NCBI RefSeq assembly: GCF_000787575.1
Contig: NW_012236531.1
Coordinates: 1,490-65,489, forward strand
DNA: 64,000 nucleotides
Source: Acytostelium subglobosum LB1
Lineage: Eukaryota > Evosea > Eumycetozoa > Acytosteliales > Acytosteliaceae
Reading direction: 5' to 3'
Shown: piece after piece, positions 20,528 through 32,557 of the stretch
Numbering within the stretch: the first letter of the stretch is position 1
Layout: the number at the start of each line of letters is the position of its first letter
The notes under the pieces: generated by a model
What the model was told of the DNA's origin: nothing
Databases searched by the model: none
Seen by the model: the letters and a program-made list of their open reading frames with translations, nothing else
Program-made: the position numbers and the translations under genes

Positions 20528-23500
20528 ATGCCAGCTGTCAATCCGATTTACATTATTCAGGGAGAGGTCTACGGCCTGCTATCTCATCTCAAGCTCAATT
20601 CAAGATGGTCTAACCAGTATCAGTCCTTGGTGCCAGAGAATGCTATTCTCCGATCACTAAAGAACTTGGCCAACATACTTCACAATGAATCAGGTACTAT
20701 ATCTTTTACCATCAACCTAGACGTCTACGTATGCTATCTTACTTATACCACCGATACAGACTTTGGTAGATTCGATACTTGCACCTATTTAGAGCCATTC
20801 CTATTGGTTATACGATCAGCAGAGACAAGCGGTCCTATCACTGGCACTGCTTTGACCTCTGTAAACAAATTTCTTACACAGTTCATAGGTAGGCATGCAT
20901 TGGAGTCACGTCGATATAGTATGAGTTGGACACTATAGAACATGTCGTTAACACTAGAGTTACACAATCATAGATACAGAGTCAATCAATGCTCCAAAGG
21001 CAATAAGATTGATAGCAGAGTCAGTATCACATTGCCGATTCGAAGAGACTGACTCAAGGAGTGATGAGGTCGTGTTGATGAAGATATGTCAGGTGCTGTC
21101 ATCCTGTGTGAGAAACACAGCAGGCATTTACCTTTCGAACGAACTGATCTACGAGACGATGCATACATGCTATTTGATGACCGATCGACCTCGCTCATCA
21201 GAACTCTTGAAAAAGACAGCCGAAAGCGCACTTCAAGATATCGTCGTCACTGTCTTTCAACACTACAACGTGTTTACTGCTCCTCCAACGCCTCCACCAC
21301 CCCCTCCTCCATCCATCATTGAGCAGGATCACTCTGTTGATATCTCCAGCTCAGGCGACATTGATGGTATCATCAGTGGCTTCACCGACGACGACGATGT
21401 TCCACCATCGGACAACAGAGTCAATGGTCTGAGAATCGAAGAATCACATCAACAACAGTTCTCACCAAATAATGACCTTTTCTTTAGCAACCTACCAGCT
21501 GAAAATGACTCGAATGATCAAAGCAAAGAAAACAGCAGCAGCAGCAGTACCAATAACAGTTCCAACAACAACAACAATAACTCTATGACGACATCAAGCC
21601 CTAAACCAATACCAAGAGCTACGCAACAATCAGTGTCAGAATCATCATCGCCCATTGTTCCGACAGGCAATCATCATCATCATCATACTGGATCTACACA
21701 TCATTATTCTTTACCAACCAACTCTTTGACACCTCTGGCACATACACCTCTCTCTGTCTCGAATCCAACAGTCAGTCCACCTCCAAACCCAAAGACTATC
21801 GTTGTCAACCCAAAGTTATCTGATCAGAGCATTCTAGATGGAGGTGTGTTAACATTCCTCTTCCCCCCTGACGTTCTATTGCTAACTAATACCTAACATT
21901 TATAACCAACAACAGACAAGCCCTACGATGAAACAGTACTGACAAAGATCTTCTCATTCTTTGTGGGCAACATCAATCCAGCGACAATAGATAATGATAT
22001 GATCAGATTGCTTTCCTTGAACACAATCAACATCATCGTCCAGATGAAGGGCCAACAACTGGAAGCAACACAAGACATTTTGGCCATCATCAAAGACAAA
22101 CTCTTGAAGCTATTATTGCTCGTAGGTATCTTAAGGCAAGGTAGGCTTCTTATGACATTGATCACTAACATGATCATTCCAGAATCTCCAAGCGAGAAAC
22201 ATTCCAGTATTCTCACTGACGATGAGGATCTTTTTCAACCTGTTTGTTGCCCTGCGACAAAATCTAAAGGCACAGTTTGAAGAGTTCTTCCACGTGTTGC
22301 TCAAATCGATCGTGGACAACAGACACATGTTTGAGCTACAGGAGCTGGCACTCGAAGGACTGCGAGATTTCTGTAAACTTCCATTGGCCATGGTGGAGTT
22401 GTTCATCAACTATGACTGCGAACTATACAGTGGCAATGTGTTTGAGCTGTTGTGCAAGACACTCTACAAGCATTCCTTCCCATTGTCTGGCCAATTGAAC
22501 ACATTGCATATGCTCTCTCTAGAGAACCTGTTGTCCATCGTCCAGTCAATAGACGATCGTTCCAAGTATCCCAAGTATATTCAACACTCTCTTCATCCAG
22601 TGGCTCATCAACTCGAGCATATGCACAGAAAGAAGTATAAGCAACAGATGCTTGTTGCTGCCGAGCACTTTAACCGACGTCCAAACGATGCATTCGACTA
22701 TCTCATAGGTATTGTATTTTAAGCTTCAAATATGTATTCTCTAGTTTGAGATCACTCACCAGTTTCTTTTCGATCATGACACCACAGAGAACAATATATA
22801 TCCAGTGATGAACGCAACCAATATTGCCAAGTTCCTACTGGAGACACCAAAGCTCAACAAGGTCAAGGTGGGTGAATACCTTGGAAAGAGATCAAACAAT
22901 GAGGTACTTTCCTCGTACATGAACTACTTCAATGAGAAGTACCCATCATTCATGTTATCGTTCAGGAACTTTCTTGAGAGCTTCAAGATCTCTGGAGAGG
23001 CCGCCGTCGTAGAGTTCACATTTGATATGTTTGCAAGCAAGGCCTATGCTCAACTGGTAGAGAGGGGAGACAACACCTTCAAGGATGCCGATCAAATTTG
23101 TGTCTACCTCTATTCCGGTCTCATGCTGCACACTTCCACATTCAACCAAAATGTCACAGTAAGTTGTTAGATGCTAAGCTAGCCAACCATTGACACACAA
23201 TTGGTCACTCACTACAACTTGTCAAAACAGGCCAGAGACAGGATGACATTCCAATCATTTGAGAAGATGCTCAAACCCACCTACAGTGATGATCTGATCA
23301 GAGCAATGTATCAGGAGATGTCCAGCTCAGAGCTTTTCACTGATGAGGACTCATCCTCTCCAGGAACAATCACCAATGCATCATGGAGATACACTTTGAA
23401 AAAGTATGTTGTGGAGGCAAAACATGTCATAAGGAACAACTAACTCACTTAATAATAATGTCAACAACAGGTCCAGGAGAATGGGAGAGTATCACACCAT

Positions 23501-25989
23501 TGATTCCAACGAGTATGATAAGGAAATATTCCCAATTATATTGAACTTTGTCATTCCAGCAATATCCAATGGTAAGTGAGATATCGCTTACCCACCGATT
23601 TATGATGACACTAACTAAACATAAACTGTGTAGTGTTTGAGAAGATAGAGAGTGATTCCCTTAGCCAAAGAGTGTTGGATGGATTCCACCTCTGCGCCCA
23701 GGTGTCAGCCAACAACAACATCAACGAAACCATAGACAACCTCATGGTATGTAAACATGTTTTCCCCTGAACAATGTGTTGGAATGGAACACTCATCATC
23801 CTTACACACCAAACCAAATACATCACAGAACTCACTATGTAACAATACAACATTGACCGAAAAGGAAGGTGTCGTTGGCAACAACCAGCCAGTGTTTATT
23901 GGAGATAACAAGGCACAGCTGGCAACAATCACAACATTTGAGATCGCAATGAAGTATTCCAGCCACCTGGGAGAGTCATGGAAGAATCTCATTGGTATCA
24001 TATGTCGAATGAACAAGCTAGACCTGCTTCCGACCATATTTGAGGTGATCGATTTCCCTGTTGAGGTTTCAAAGCCCACAGAAAAGTGTAAGTTATGTCG
24101 CATACATTAGCATCAATATACATTGACTCTAATATCTATCTTATCATTGTAGCCAACGAGAAACAGAACACTCAAAAGACATCATCTCTATTGAGTTGGT
24201 TCGCCACTGTTTCAGATACAGAGATAGAGACAGAGGAATCAGAGATTGAGCAAAAGGCCAAGATATGTATCGAGAACTGTAATATAAAAGATCTATTTGT
24301 AGAGACAAAGTAAGTAGACCAGAGAGTTTGATTAACATCATACATGTTGTCATCCTACTGACGACCTTACCTACTCCAACCATAGGAACATATCAACATC
24401 ATCACTTGAGCATTTACTTCAAGTTCTCTATCAAAACATTACACCAAAGACCAACAAACAACAGGCGATGTTCTGTATGGACCTGCTGACTCATGTCGTA
24501 CTCTTCAATGTGGACCGACTCAATGTGGTATGGCCAGGACTTGTCAAGCACATCGAGTCAATGATACACCTTTGCGAAGCATCGAGCACGTTGACTCCAT
24601 ACATTGAGAAGACAGTGACATCATTGATGTATTTGCTCATTCGCCTGTTGGACAGGCCCGAGGTCACAAGTTCACTCAAAGCACTGGTGGAGCTTATACT
24701 CAAGGTGAATCCAGTGTTTGACTCAATCGCTGAGAAGATGTCGGTCGCACTGGTACAGCTGGTGCAAGAGCAACTCAAGTTCCTAGCCTCCAACCACAAG
24801 AGTTGGGAGCCCATCATCAGCATCATCGTTCTACTGTCTGGCAATCCAAAAGCCTCCAGTCGGGCATGTGAAGCACTCTCTTTGATGATCCAACAGGGTT
24901 CACTCAGCCTCAACAGCTGTAAACAGTGCCTAACGGCAATCAATTGTTTTGTCACCTCGAACGCCATTCCCCCAACCGTCACAGTCAAAGCAATGGAGCT
25001 GCTGTACATCATCTTCATCAAGATCACTGAACTGAATCAAATCTCCAACTTCAATCCCATTACCTCGCCACATCAAGAGCTTACTTTGGCCGAGAAGGTC
25101 CAAAGGAGAAAGAATGAGCAGAGAATATCAGATTGTAAGTGTTTATTAATCATTGACATATCGCATGGAACACATACTCACTTCACACAAATATCACCAC
25201 CAGCTTGGGATAACTATTGGTCCAAGATACTTCAAACCTTGTCCAAACTTTGTGTCGATCCCCGCCCAAACGTTAGGAACAATGCCATGAACTATCTCCA
25301 AAAGTGCATTCTCTCAACCAGCCTGGATGTTTTGTCACCTCAAATATGGTTCAACTGTTTTGTTGAGGTAGGGCCACAACATCGTTATAGTCTCTTGACG
25401 ATCCACATCAACTGATATCTGTCATTCTTACACCCATTATAGATAATCTTCCCATTACTGAGTAGCCTAAAGGAGAATGCAAGAGAGACAAACTTTGAGG
25501 ATACCCGTCTTCGAGCTTCAGCTTTGCTCTCCAAAGTGTTCCTTCAGAACCTCAACACGATCATTCAGCTGAATGACTTTATCAAACTCTGGTCAGAGAT
25601 TCTGGTGTACCTGAGAACCTACATGGGACTCTCTGAGGTGCTGTCAGAGTCTGTTCCAGAGTCCCTCAAGAACATGTTATTGGTCATGAACAACTCTGGT
25701 GTCTTCAAAGCACCAGACGCTTCACAGCCCGAGGCTTTTGTCAAGCTTTGGGAGTTGACATGGGCTGCCATCGATGACTTTTGTCCAAAGATTAGGGAGG
25801 ATGTTCTCTCGAGAGTTGGTAAGTGTCTAAAGAACCTGGTGGTCCATCATATTAGAGGCTAACATTATACTTTTCTTCTTCTTCTTCTTCTTCTTCTCTT
25901 CTTTGACCATAGACCCAACCCATGGACAAACTCAACAACAACCACAAAGTACTGTTCAGCCTACATCAGAGAATGACAATCAAGGATAA
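20528..25989 (+). CDS. gbf1: GBF1-type Sec7 Arf guanine-nucleotide exchange factor
   Basis: Activates Arf GTPases at the cis-Golgi for COPI coat recruitment. Fifteen exons close exactly to 1478 aa (20528-20693, 20760-20888, 20974-21843, 21916-22121, 22183-22708, 22788-23158, 23231-23403, 23471-23571, 23634-23746, 23829-24087, 24153-24309, 24386-25134, 25204-25367, 25443-25818, 25913-25989). The DCB start carries YLEPFLLVIRSAETSGPITG and ALTSVNKFL, hallmarks of GBF1. A Pro/Ser/Asn-rich insert (residues ~200-380) interrupts DCB-HUS. The Sec7 domain is at about 625-810 and HDS helices follow. The catalytic glutamate is kept in FKISGEA, but the neighbouring Pro, Gln and Arg of the usual FRLPGEAQ-x-x-x-R loop are replaced. 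The frame continues past the stop (next entry). Confidence 0.92.
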
Positions 25990-25997
25990 CCACAACC

Positions 25998-26040
<43 letters not shown>

Positions 26041-26121
26041 CCAAACCAAGTTCCAGTCAATGGAGGAGAATCACTTCACCTAAACGTATCTCCAGGTGAC
26101 ATCAACAAGAATGCATTATAA
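25990..26121 (+). other. In-frame open extension after the GBF1 stop codon
   Basis: Directly after TAA (25987-25989) the same frame stays open for 43 codons. It reads PQPQ, a run of Gln, then PNQVPVNGGESLHLNVSPGD...KNAL and a clean TAA. This looks like a former or read-through C-terminus: the stop sits inside a CAA-rich tract, one base from a Gln codon. Otherwise it is 3' UTR. Confidence 0.5.
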
Positions 26122-26198
26122 ACCTAGTAGACACAATTATTTAAATATATGTTATTGGTGTTTGGTGAGAGTGTTGATGTTCGTCGTCGCAATCATCA

Positions 26199-27474
26199 TC
26201 AACCATTGATATTGATCGATGGATCAATAAGTCTGACAATCTCCACAGTAGCAAATCCAGTGAATGCACCAATCACACCAAGAATTACAGTGATAAGACT
26301 AGACAAAGGTAATGATATAATCAAATGTGTTAGTGATACTACTCGAAGATCTATATATATATAGGTGTTCATGAACTTACCCTTTCCAAATCCATGATGC
26401 TCCAGTGGACTTGGCCTGGAACACTCCCATGAGAAACAGAGTGACAACAGTCAGTGCAATGACAACAACGAATGTTGGTGTGTTTCCATGTGCCAAGCTG
26501 ATGTTGTTGACTTTAGCTACAATCAAGAATACCAGATAAGGGAAGATTGGGATGATACCGAAAATTGTGAAGGAAATAAAGTTGATGAGGCCTATTAGAA
26601 GGGATGAGATATGTTAGGATTCATTCATCATTAAACAACTTGTTTGGTTGAATAATAAAACATACCATTCTTCCAAGCAACCTCTTGCTCACTGTCGGGC
26701 ATGATACCCAACTCCTCCACCATCATTATATCTACAAAGCCCTTCTTGTTCTTGGCCAGGATGTCGACAACCTCTGTTGCCACTTCGACTGGTATGCCCT
26801 TCGAGACATAGATTTCGACCATCTCTTTCTTTTCACCTTCTGGATAGTACTCGACCTCCCACTCCTCTCTCATTCTCTCTCCCTTTGCAAAGTCGACATC
26901 TGCCTGTGTTCCAAGATAGTCACCCATTCCCATTGATATGGCACCAGCAACGAGCTTGGCGAGTGCAATGACCAGAAGCACCATAATCTTGTCGTGACCA
27001 GTGGCAACCACAGCGACACTGACGAATATGCTGACAAGTCCATCCATTCCTCCATAAATAATGCTCTTAATGTACTTTCCAGTGCTATGTGTGTGTAAGT
27101 TAGTTCCTAGTGACTACGATCAGACTGATGACTACTTTTACTCACTCGAGCTTCAGGTCCTCTTTCTTGACAGAGGTGATCTTTGAAATGGTTGAGCCAA
27201 TCTCTGATTTGATTGTCTTTCTCCTGATGGCTGCCATGTTATTCTTGATGGATGGGGGCAAGTCTTCAGGGTCATCTTGCTGTTCTTGTAGGTAATGGTG
27301 CTCCTCGTCATCATCATCAATATTGTTGTTGTCAACATTTGAAGTCAACAATACAGTATCAGCAATCTCATCATCGAGATGTTGATCAATTGTAGATTGG
27401 TCTTGAGCTAGCTCCTCATCATCCTTGTCAATGACCTCGGTATACTCTGCTGCTGCTGCTGCTGTCGATGACAT
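26199..27474 (-). CDS. VIT1/CCC1-family vacuolar iron transporter-like protein
   Basis: A membrane transporter expected to move Fe2+ or Mn2+ into an acidic vacuole or endosome. Four exons (27474-27146, 27084-26666, 26591-26381, 26298-26199) give 352 aa. The N-terminal ~105 residues are acidic, with Ala and Asp/Glu runs. TM1 begins IYGGMDGLVSIFVSV and TM2 is VLLVIALAKLVAGAISMGMGDYLG, both CCC1 signatures. A long cytosolic Glu-rich loop (FAKGERMREEWEVEYYPEGE) matches the metal-binding region of the family. Three more hydrophobic segments end the protein at DPSINING. The Glu/Met metal ligands in TM1-TM2 appear kept. Confidence 0.85.
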
Positions 27475-27640
27475 CCTCCTCTACTCCGATATGTGTATCT
27501 AATAATAATGTTTTTACAACTACTCTTTCGATCACAATGATGTGTTTTTCAAAAGATAGGCCTTGATATTTTGGTTATTACTTTTCGTGTAGGTCTTCGT
27601 TCCTATGGCTTCTTCAATGTTCTATTGGTTGAATTTATTA

Positions 27641-29294
27641 TTAAATGGTTGATAATACCAACACAGTTACAACCATTACTAAACTATTAAAATAGGACTG
27701 ATTCCCAATTACTTTGCTACCTGTAGCATCAGATGAAGTCATACCACCTGTCTTGCTTAGCTTGCCATGTTTGCCTGTGGTCATAGTCTTGCCAGCAGTG
27801 GTGGACGTAACATCGTCAGAAATGTCCAGTGTCGAAGGAGTGCCGTCGGTAACTGTTCCTGTACCACCAGTGTTACTACTGCCTCCACCAGTGGTGGTAG
27901 GGAACAAATCACCCAAACTTGTTGGTAGCTCAGCCTTTGTCGTTGCAGGGTTCAATGCAGAGCCGGATGTTGTTGTCGGATTGAATGATGTCGTGTCTAT
28001 ATTGACAGATGGCTCATACGGTGAATCATTGGTAAAGTCCCACTTGAAGTTATCAAAGTAGAAGGTAATCTGACGGTCTTGGTTGTTGTAGAACGTTATC
28101 ATGTACTCGATTGCTGAAGGATCTAGATCTCTGACTGGTATATGGAAGTTCTGCCATTGTGAGTTCAGTTTGGACGAGAGTACATATCCTCCAAAGCGGC
28201 CAAAGAACACTCGGACCGTCGATGACTCTGTGGACCTTGCTGCGAAGGAGATGCTCTGAAGGTACTTGGTTGCAAAGCCACCATCTCGACTGAATGTAAG
28301 TCCACCTCTTGGATTCAAAGTTATCCTTATACAAGATAAACCACTGAATGGATCTGATGTATCGGCCACTGTGTACTCTGAGAAGTTGAAACTATTGTAG
28401 GAGTCCCATCCAAAGAGTACATGGTCATCGTAGATATATTGTTGAACCAGTCCCATGACACACTCTGTTGATGAGTTGTCTATTGAGGGTATTGGTGTGA
28501 ATTGTTTGTGAGTGTCATAGACCTTGAATGGCACAACCTTGTCAAACTCATAGGTGACGGTCTCGTTGTCAAATGATGTGATTAGCAATGTGCCAGGGAA
28601 GATAAACTTGACAGACTCATCTAGTTTGTTCCAAGTGAAGCCTCCATTCTCATATTTCATCTTTTGGAATCCTGTCATGCCTAGTCCCATCACTTGAAGT
28701 GTCCTTATTCCGACAGTCATTCCGTAGAGAGAAACTCTAAAGTAGTAGGCAAAGTCTGTGTGTCCATCTCCTCCTCCATTGAATGTGGCATTGATATTAC
28801 CCTCATGCTCACAACTAACTTGTTGATAGGCTAAAGAGTAGATCTCCAATGTCTGGTTGGTCGGAGCTATTCGATAAAAGTCAGTGTTCAACAACATAAA
28901 GTGAGCTCTATCTGTCTGATAGCACTCCTCTCCTTGGTTGCAAACATCAATGATCATAACAATAAGTGATCCTTTTGGTCCTGCCACTCTATAACATTCA
29001 CCACATCTCTTTCCACCAGAGTAGAATCCTATTCCAACTGCAGCAACACTCATTTGAGTTGGTGCTGGAAGGTTACATTGTCCTTTGGGTAGTTGTAATG
29101 TTGGTTTAGCAGATCCAGACTGTGTAAATTATATTAGTACTAATAATTTCAAGGTGTTATTAAACTGTTAAACTTACACCACAAGGACTTAGTGCTACTG
29201 GATCAGATGATATTACTGGTTGAATAAATGATTGGATAATAAATATACAAAAAAATAATATACATATATATTTTCTATTATTACTATATATCAT
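27641..29294 (-). CDS. Expansin-like secreted protein, GPI-type tail (copy 1)
   Basis: Probably a non-catalytic cell-wall or matrix-loosening protein, as in the Dictyostelium expansin-like family. Exons 29294-29178 and 29119-27641 give 531 aa. A signal peptide (YICILFFCIFIIQSFI) precedes an expansin N-terminal double-psi barrel region with Cys pairs (GGKRCGECYRVAGPKGS, MIIDVCNQGEECYQTDRAHF) and a C-terminal carbohydrate-binding-like region. A long Thr/Ser/Gly-rich stalk ends in a hydrophobic tail (YFNSLVMVVTVLVLST), which suggests GPI anchoring. A second copy lies next upstream on the same strand. Confidence 0.85.
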
Positions 29295-29725
29295 TCTAAT
29301 TTGTTTATATTAATTTATTAATTAATAATTATTGGTTAGTGATTGTTTAAAAATATGACAATACTTGTACACATCACACAAGTCAGCGATGACCAAGGAC
29401 ATGCATCATCATCCTTCAAACCTCATCATCATCATCCATAATCCACCATCACAAGTGGGTGAGTAACATCCATCTCTCTAAAGAGGAAATGATCTTACAT
29501 CACTCGCTTCGAATATCGTACTCTAAGACAACATGTTATTCACCACCCACCATCCACAACATCAATCATAAAGACATAGACATCACAACACACACATACC
29601 ACTCACAAATAAAGGAAGAGAGTGTTAACAATCAATCAACAACAAACTACAACTTGTTTTAAATATAATTAACATTTAGTATTTATTAATCGGACGATGT
29701 GTACAAGGTAGTCGTATTTGATTGA
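29295..29725. other. Spacer between the two expansin-like genes
   Basis: AT-rich at both ends, with a CATCATC/CACAC-rich middle. It serves as promoter of copy 1 and 3' flank of copy 2. A plus-strand open frame at 29459-29662 has no coding character. Confidence 0.5.
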
Positions 29726-31232
29726 TTACATCAATGCTGATGTCAACAACATTGATACCATCCACAATAAAGCAACAGGGGACAAGTGATGTCCAGAAGA
29801 AGATCCCTCTTGTGATGATCCACTTGGATTGGATCCCTCTACATCACCAGTAGTTGTGGTCATTGAGGCAGTGGTCGACGCAGTAGTAATGTCAGCTGTG
29901 GTAGTTGCTCCTGCTGATCCAGAGGTCGAACCAGCGGTAGTAGAGGTAGATGGTTTGATCACGGGGATAGTCACTACTCCTGGAGGAACTGTAACATTGG
30001 TCTCATATACCCATCTGATGTTGGCCAGAAGGAGCTTGATGGATGTGGGCTGGTTGTTCTGGAAAGATATTGAGTTAACAAGGTCATCAGTAGACACAAT
30101 CAGATCCTTGACAGAGACGTTGTACGAGGCAAATGTTTCAGACTCCAAAACAACGGTAGAGTTGTGGTCACCCTGGAAGAAGATTGTCACTTGGGCATTG
30201 GAAATGTTTGACAAGGCGTCGAATACCAAGTACTTTAGACCAACTGTGGAGAACTGCTCTGCGTTGATCAACTTGACTCCTCCCCATGGTGATAGTCCCT
30301 TTAGAATGTTAGCTCCTGATGATATTGTGTGGTCCTTTAGATTGCTCTCCACTGCGAACCAACTTCCATCGACCCAACCTGCTGCAAGGGCATTCTGGTA
30401 GATGTAGGTAGGTGTTACTGGCATGGGGCAGGTGTCCTGGATTGCTGTCTGATTAAAGTTTGGAAGAACTCTTGAGCCGGATTGAGCAGAGAACAGAATT
30501 TGTTGCATTGTTTGAGTTGTTATCCTCATTGTTGAGGGAAAGGTAAATCCTGTGTTAACTTTGTTCCAGACCCATATTCCACCTTGGTACTTCATCGATG
30601 AGTAGACCCCACCTACAGTGACCTCAACAGTCTTGATTGGGACGGTGAAACCACTGATTGTGGCGCTGAAGTAGTAAGTGAAATCATTGGTATCGGTGGC
30701 ACCGCTCAAGGTAACTTTGAAGTCATCAAGGGCTGGGCAGGTGACGAGTTGATAGCCAACGTTATACATAGTGGCCTTATTCTCACCATTGATCTTGAAA
30801 TAGTCCTCTGGTGATACGATAAAATGAGCATGTTGAGTCTGAAGACAAAGGTCCACTGAGTTACAACTGTCAACAACCTTAACAATTGTGGATCCAGCAG
30901 GGCCAGTTAAGTTGAAACAAGCGCCACACATTCCAGATCCAGTTAGTTTTGAGAAGTAGTTGGTGTTCAGTCCGGCTACACCTATATCAGTAGGCTTTGG
31001 TAACGTACAGGCACCTTGTCCATCGGACCAACTCGAGTATTGAGCATTCCATATAGCAGATGCAACCTAGAAGTGGAGATAATAATTTGTTTAATATTGG
31101 TTCAACTATTTAAAAATCAAAAAGAGAAAGCTGAATACATACTCCACAAGGTGATAAACCATTTTGAGAGTAGGCGGTACTGCTAAACACTAATAATATT
31201 AACGATAATGATTTGATATTTAAAATATTCAT
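29726..31232 (-). CDS. Expansin-like secreted protein, GPI-type tail (copy 2)
   Basis: A tandem relative of copy 1. Exons 31232-31143 and 31066-29726 give 476 aa, and the intron falls at the same place, just after the LSPCG following the signal peptide. A signal peptide (MNILNIKSLSLILLVFSSTA) is followed by the expansin-like core (SGMCGACFNLTGPAGSTIVK, VVDSCNSVDLCLQTQHAHF). Then come a beta-rich region, a Thr/Ser/Ala-rich stalk and a hydrophobic end (LSPVALLWMVSMLLTSALM). Shared intron position and order point to tandem duplication. The sequences have diverged strongly, so the duplication is old. Confidence 0.85.
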
Positions 31233-31536
31233 TGTTTGTTATTGAATAACTCTGTTTCTTGATTCCTAATTAATTGGATAATAATTATAAATAAATATAT
31301 TTGAATTCAACAAAGATTGGCCTTTATATATTTAATGAGAATGATGGAGTTGATAATGGTGATCACTAGTGATTGTTTATAATTAAGCCACTGGGGATGG
31401 AACGGCAATGGAATCTAAAAAGGTAACATTGTGTCAACTAACTATCATTCTATAAATTAAACATACACACAATCATACTCACAAACAAACACACACACAG
31501 ATCACAAATACACAATCAAACACACACATACACAAT

Positions 31537-31570
<34 letters not shown>

Positions 31571-31834
31571 AATAATGGCAATCACACATAATTATTTCAG
31601 AGTAGATGACACGACTCAAAGGTGTGTATAACTGATGACAGGCAATTATAACTTGACGACGTTTGATTTTAATCAAAGGTTTGGATTGCCACAAAAGTGT
31701 TAAACCCACTATCCCATTAATTAATCAACTATCAATGTAATTTTATCTTTATGTAGCCCTGGGGCATTGATCCTTTCTAACATTATGATTATAATTCTCC
31801 TTACTCTTTAAAATTTATTATCACCTTGATTGTT
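31233..31834. promoter_or_regulatory. Upstream region of expansin-like copy 2
   Basis: No gene is supported here. It contains a CACA-rich block from about 31466 to 31570, including a pure (CA)n run near 31540-31568, and a small palindrome tttgattttaatcaaa at 31662-31677. The rest is AT-rich. Confidence 0.5.
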
Positions 31835-32557
31835 TCACCTAAGATGATGCCTTTGCTTAAAGTTCTCCAGCCAACCTGACGAAGCTTTGAAATTGTTGTT
31901 TCCAATCTCAGTAGATAACTGAAGAGCGACACTTTTGATTGCATCACTGCCCACAAAGTCAGATTGGTTTGCAGACCTCATCTCCTCTAGACGATCAATG
32001 ATAATTTGCTCCTCGATTAAACTGAAAGATGACTTTGGTCCTCGGTGTAATTTCTTTAGACCCTTCTTTTCAAACTGCCTGTACTTGTCTATATTTGTTT
32101 GCCACCTGGAAATTATACTTCTTGAGATTCCATAGGTAGCTACTACATAAGCAAGTCCATGTTTGTCCTTCTCTGCCAATATCTCGAGCTTCCTTGACAC
32201 CTCATAACTCTTTCTATGTTTCTTCTGCGGAGTGATTAAATCTTTTCTTGGAACTACTTGATATATATTATTATTATTATTATTAATATTAAATGGAACT
32301 ACTGTTGAAGGTTGTAAAGATAGAGGTGAAGTTGATCTCGGCGTATACATTGTTGGCGTCGTACTGTCCACTCTAGGTGAAATAGGTGATACTGGTGAAA
32401 TATATAAAGGGGAGGATAGCTCTAGTGTTGAAATTGACAATGACTCGACAAATGGTGATTCTAAAGTTAACTTATTTGTAATAGTAGTTCCATTGTAAAT
32501 TGATCTTGTTTCATCTGTCTCTTGATTTGGAGGATTCAACAATTTTGAAAGATCCAT
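31835..32557 (-). CDS. CENP-B/pogo-type double HTH DNA-binding protein
   Basis: An intronless 240-aa protein. Residues 1-110 are Ser/Thr/Pro-rich with a short Asn run. Residues ~115-160 (RKSYEVSRKLEILAEKDKHG...VVATYGISRSIISRWQ) fit a psq-type helix-turn-helix. Residues ~172-240 (IEEQIIIDRLEEMRSAN...FKASSGWLENFKQRHHL) fit the CENP-B second HTH. The protein stops exactly where the DDE catalytic domain of pogo/tigger transposases would begin. It may be a domesticated DNA-binding remnant, or a truncated transposon gene. The intact frame of 240 codons favours function. No terminal inverted repeats were noticed around it. Confidence 0.75.
   Translation of the reverse strand: MDLSKLLNPPNQETDETRSIYNGTTITNKLTLESPFVESLSISTLELSSPLYISPVSPISPRVDSTTPTMYTPRSTSPLSLQPSTVVPFNINNNNNNIYQVVPRKDLITPQKKHRKSYEVSRKLEILAEKDKHGLAYVVATYGISRSIISRWQTNIDKYRQFEKKGLKKLHRGPKSSFSLIEEQIIIDRLEEMRSANQSDFVGSDAIKSVALQLSTEIGNNNFKASSGWLENFKQRHHLR

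Noticed and set aside
27714-28061. Plus-strand Val/Pro-rich frame
   Set aside because: It is opposite the Thr/Ser/Gly stalk of the expansin-like gene.
29459-29662. 67-codon frame between the expansin-like genes
   Set aside because: It is CATCAT/ACAC-rich spacer with no protein-like pattern.
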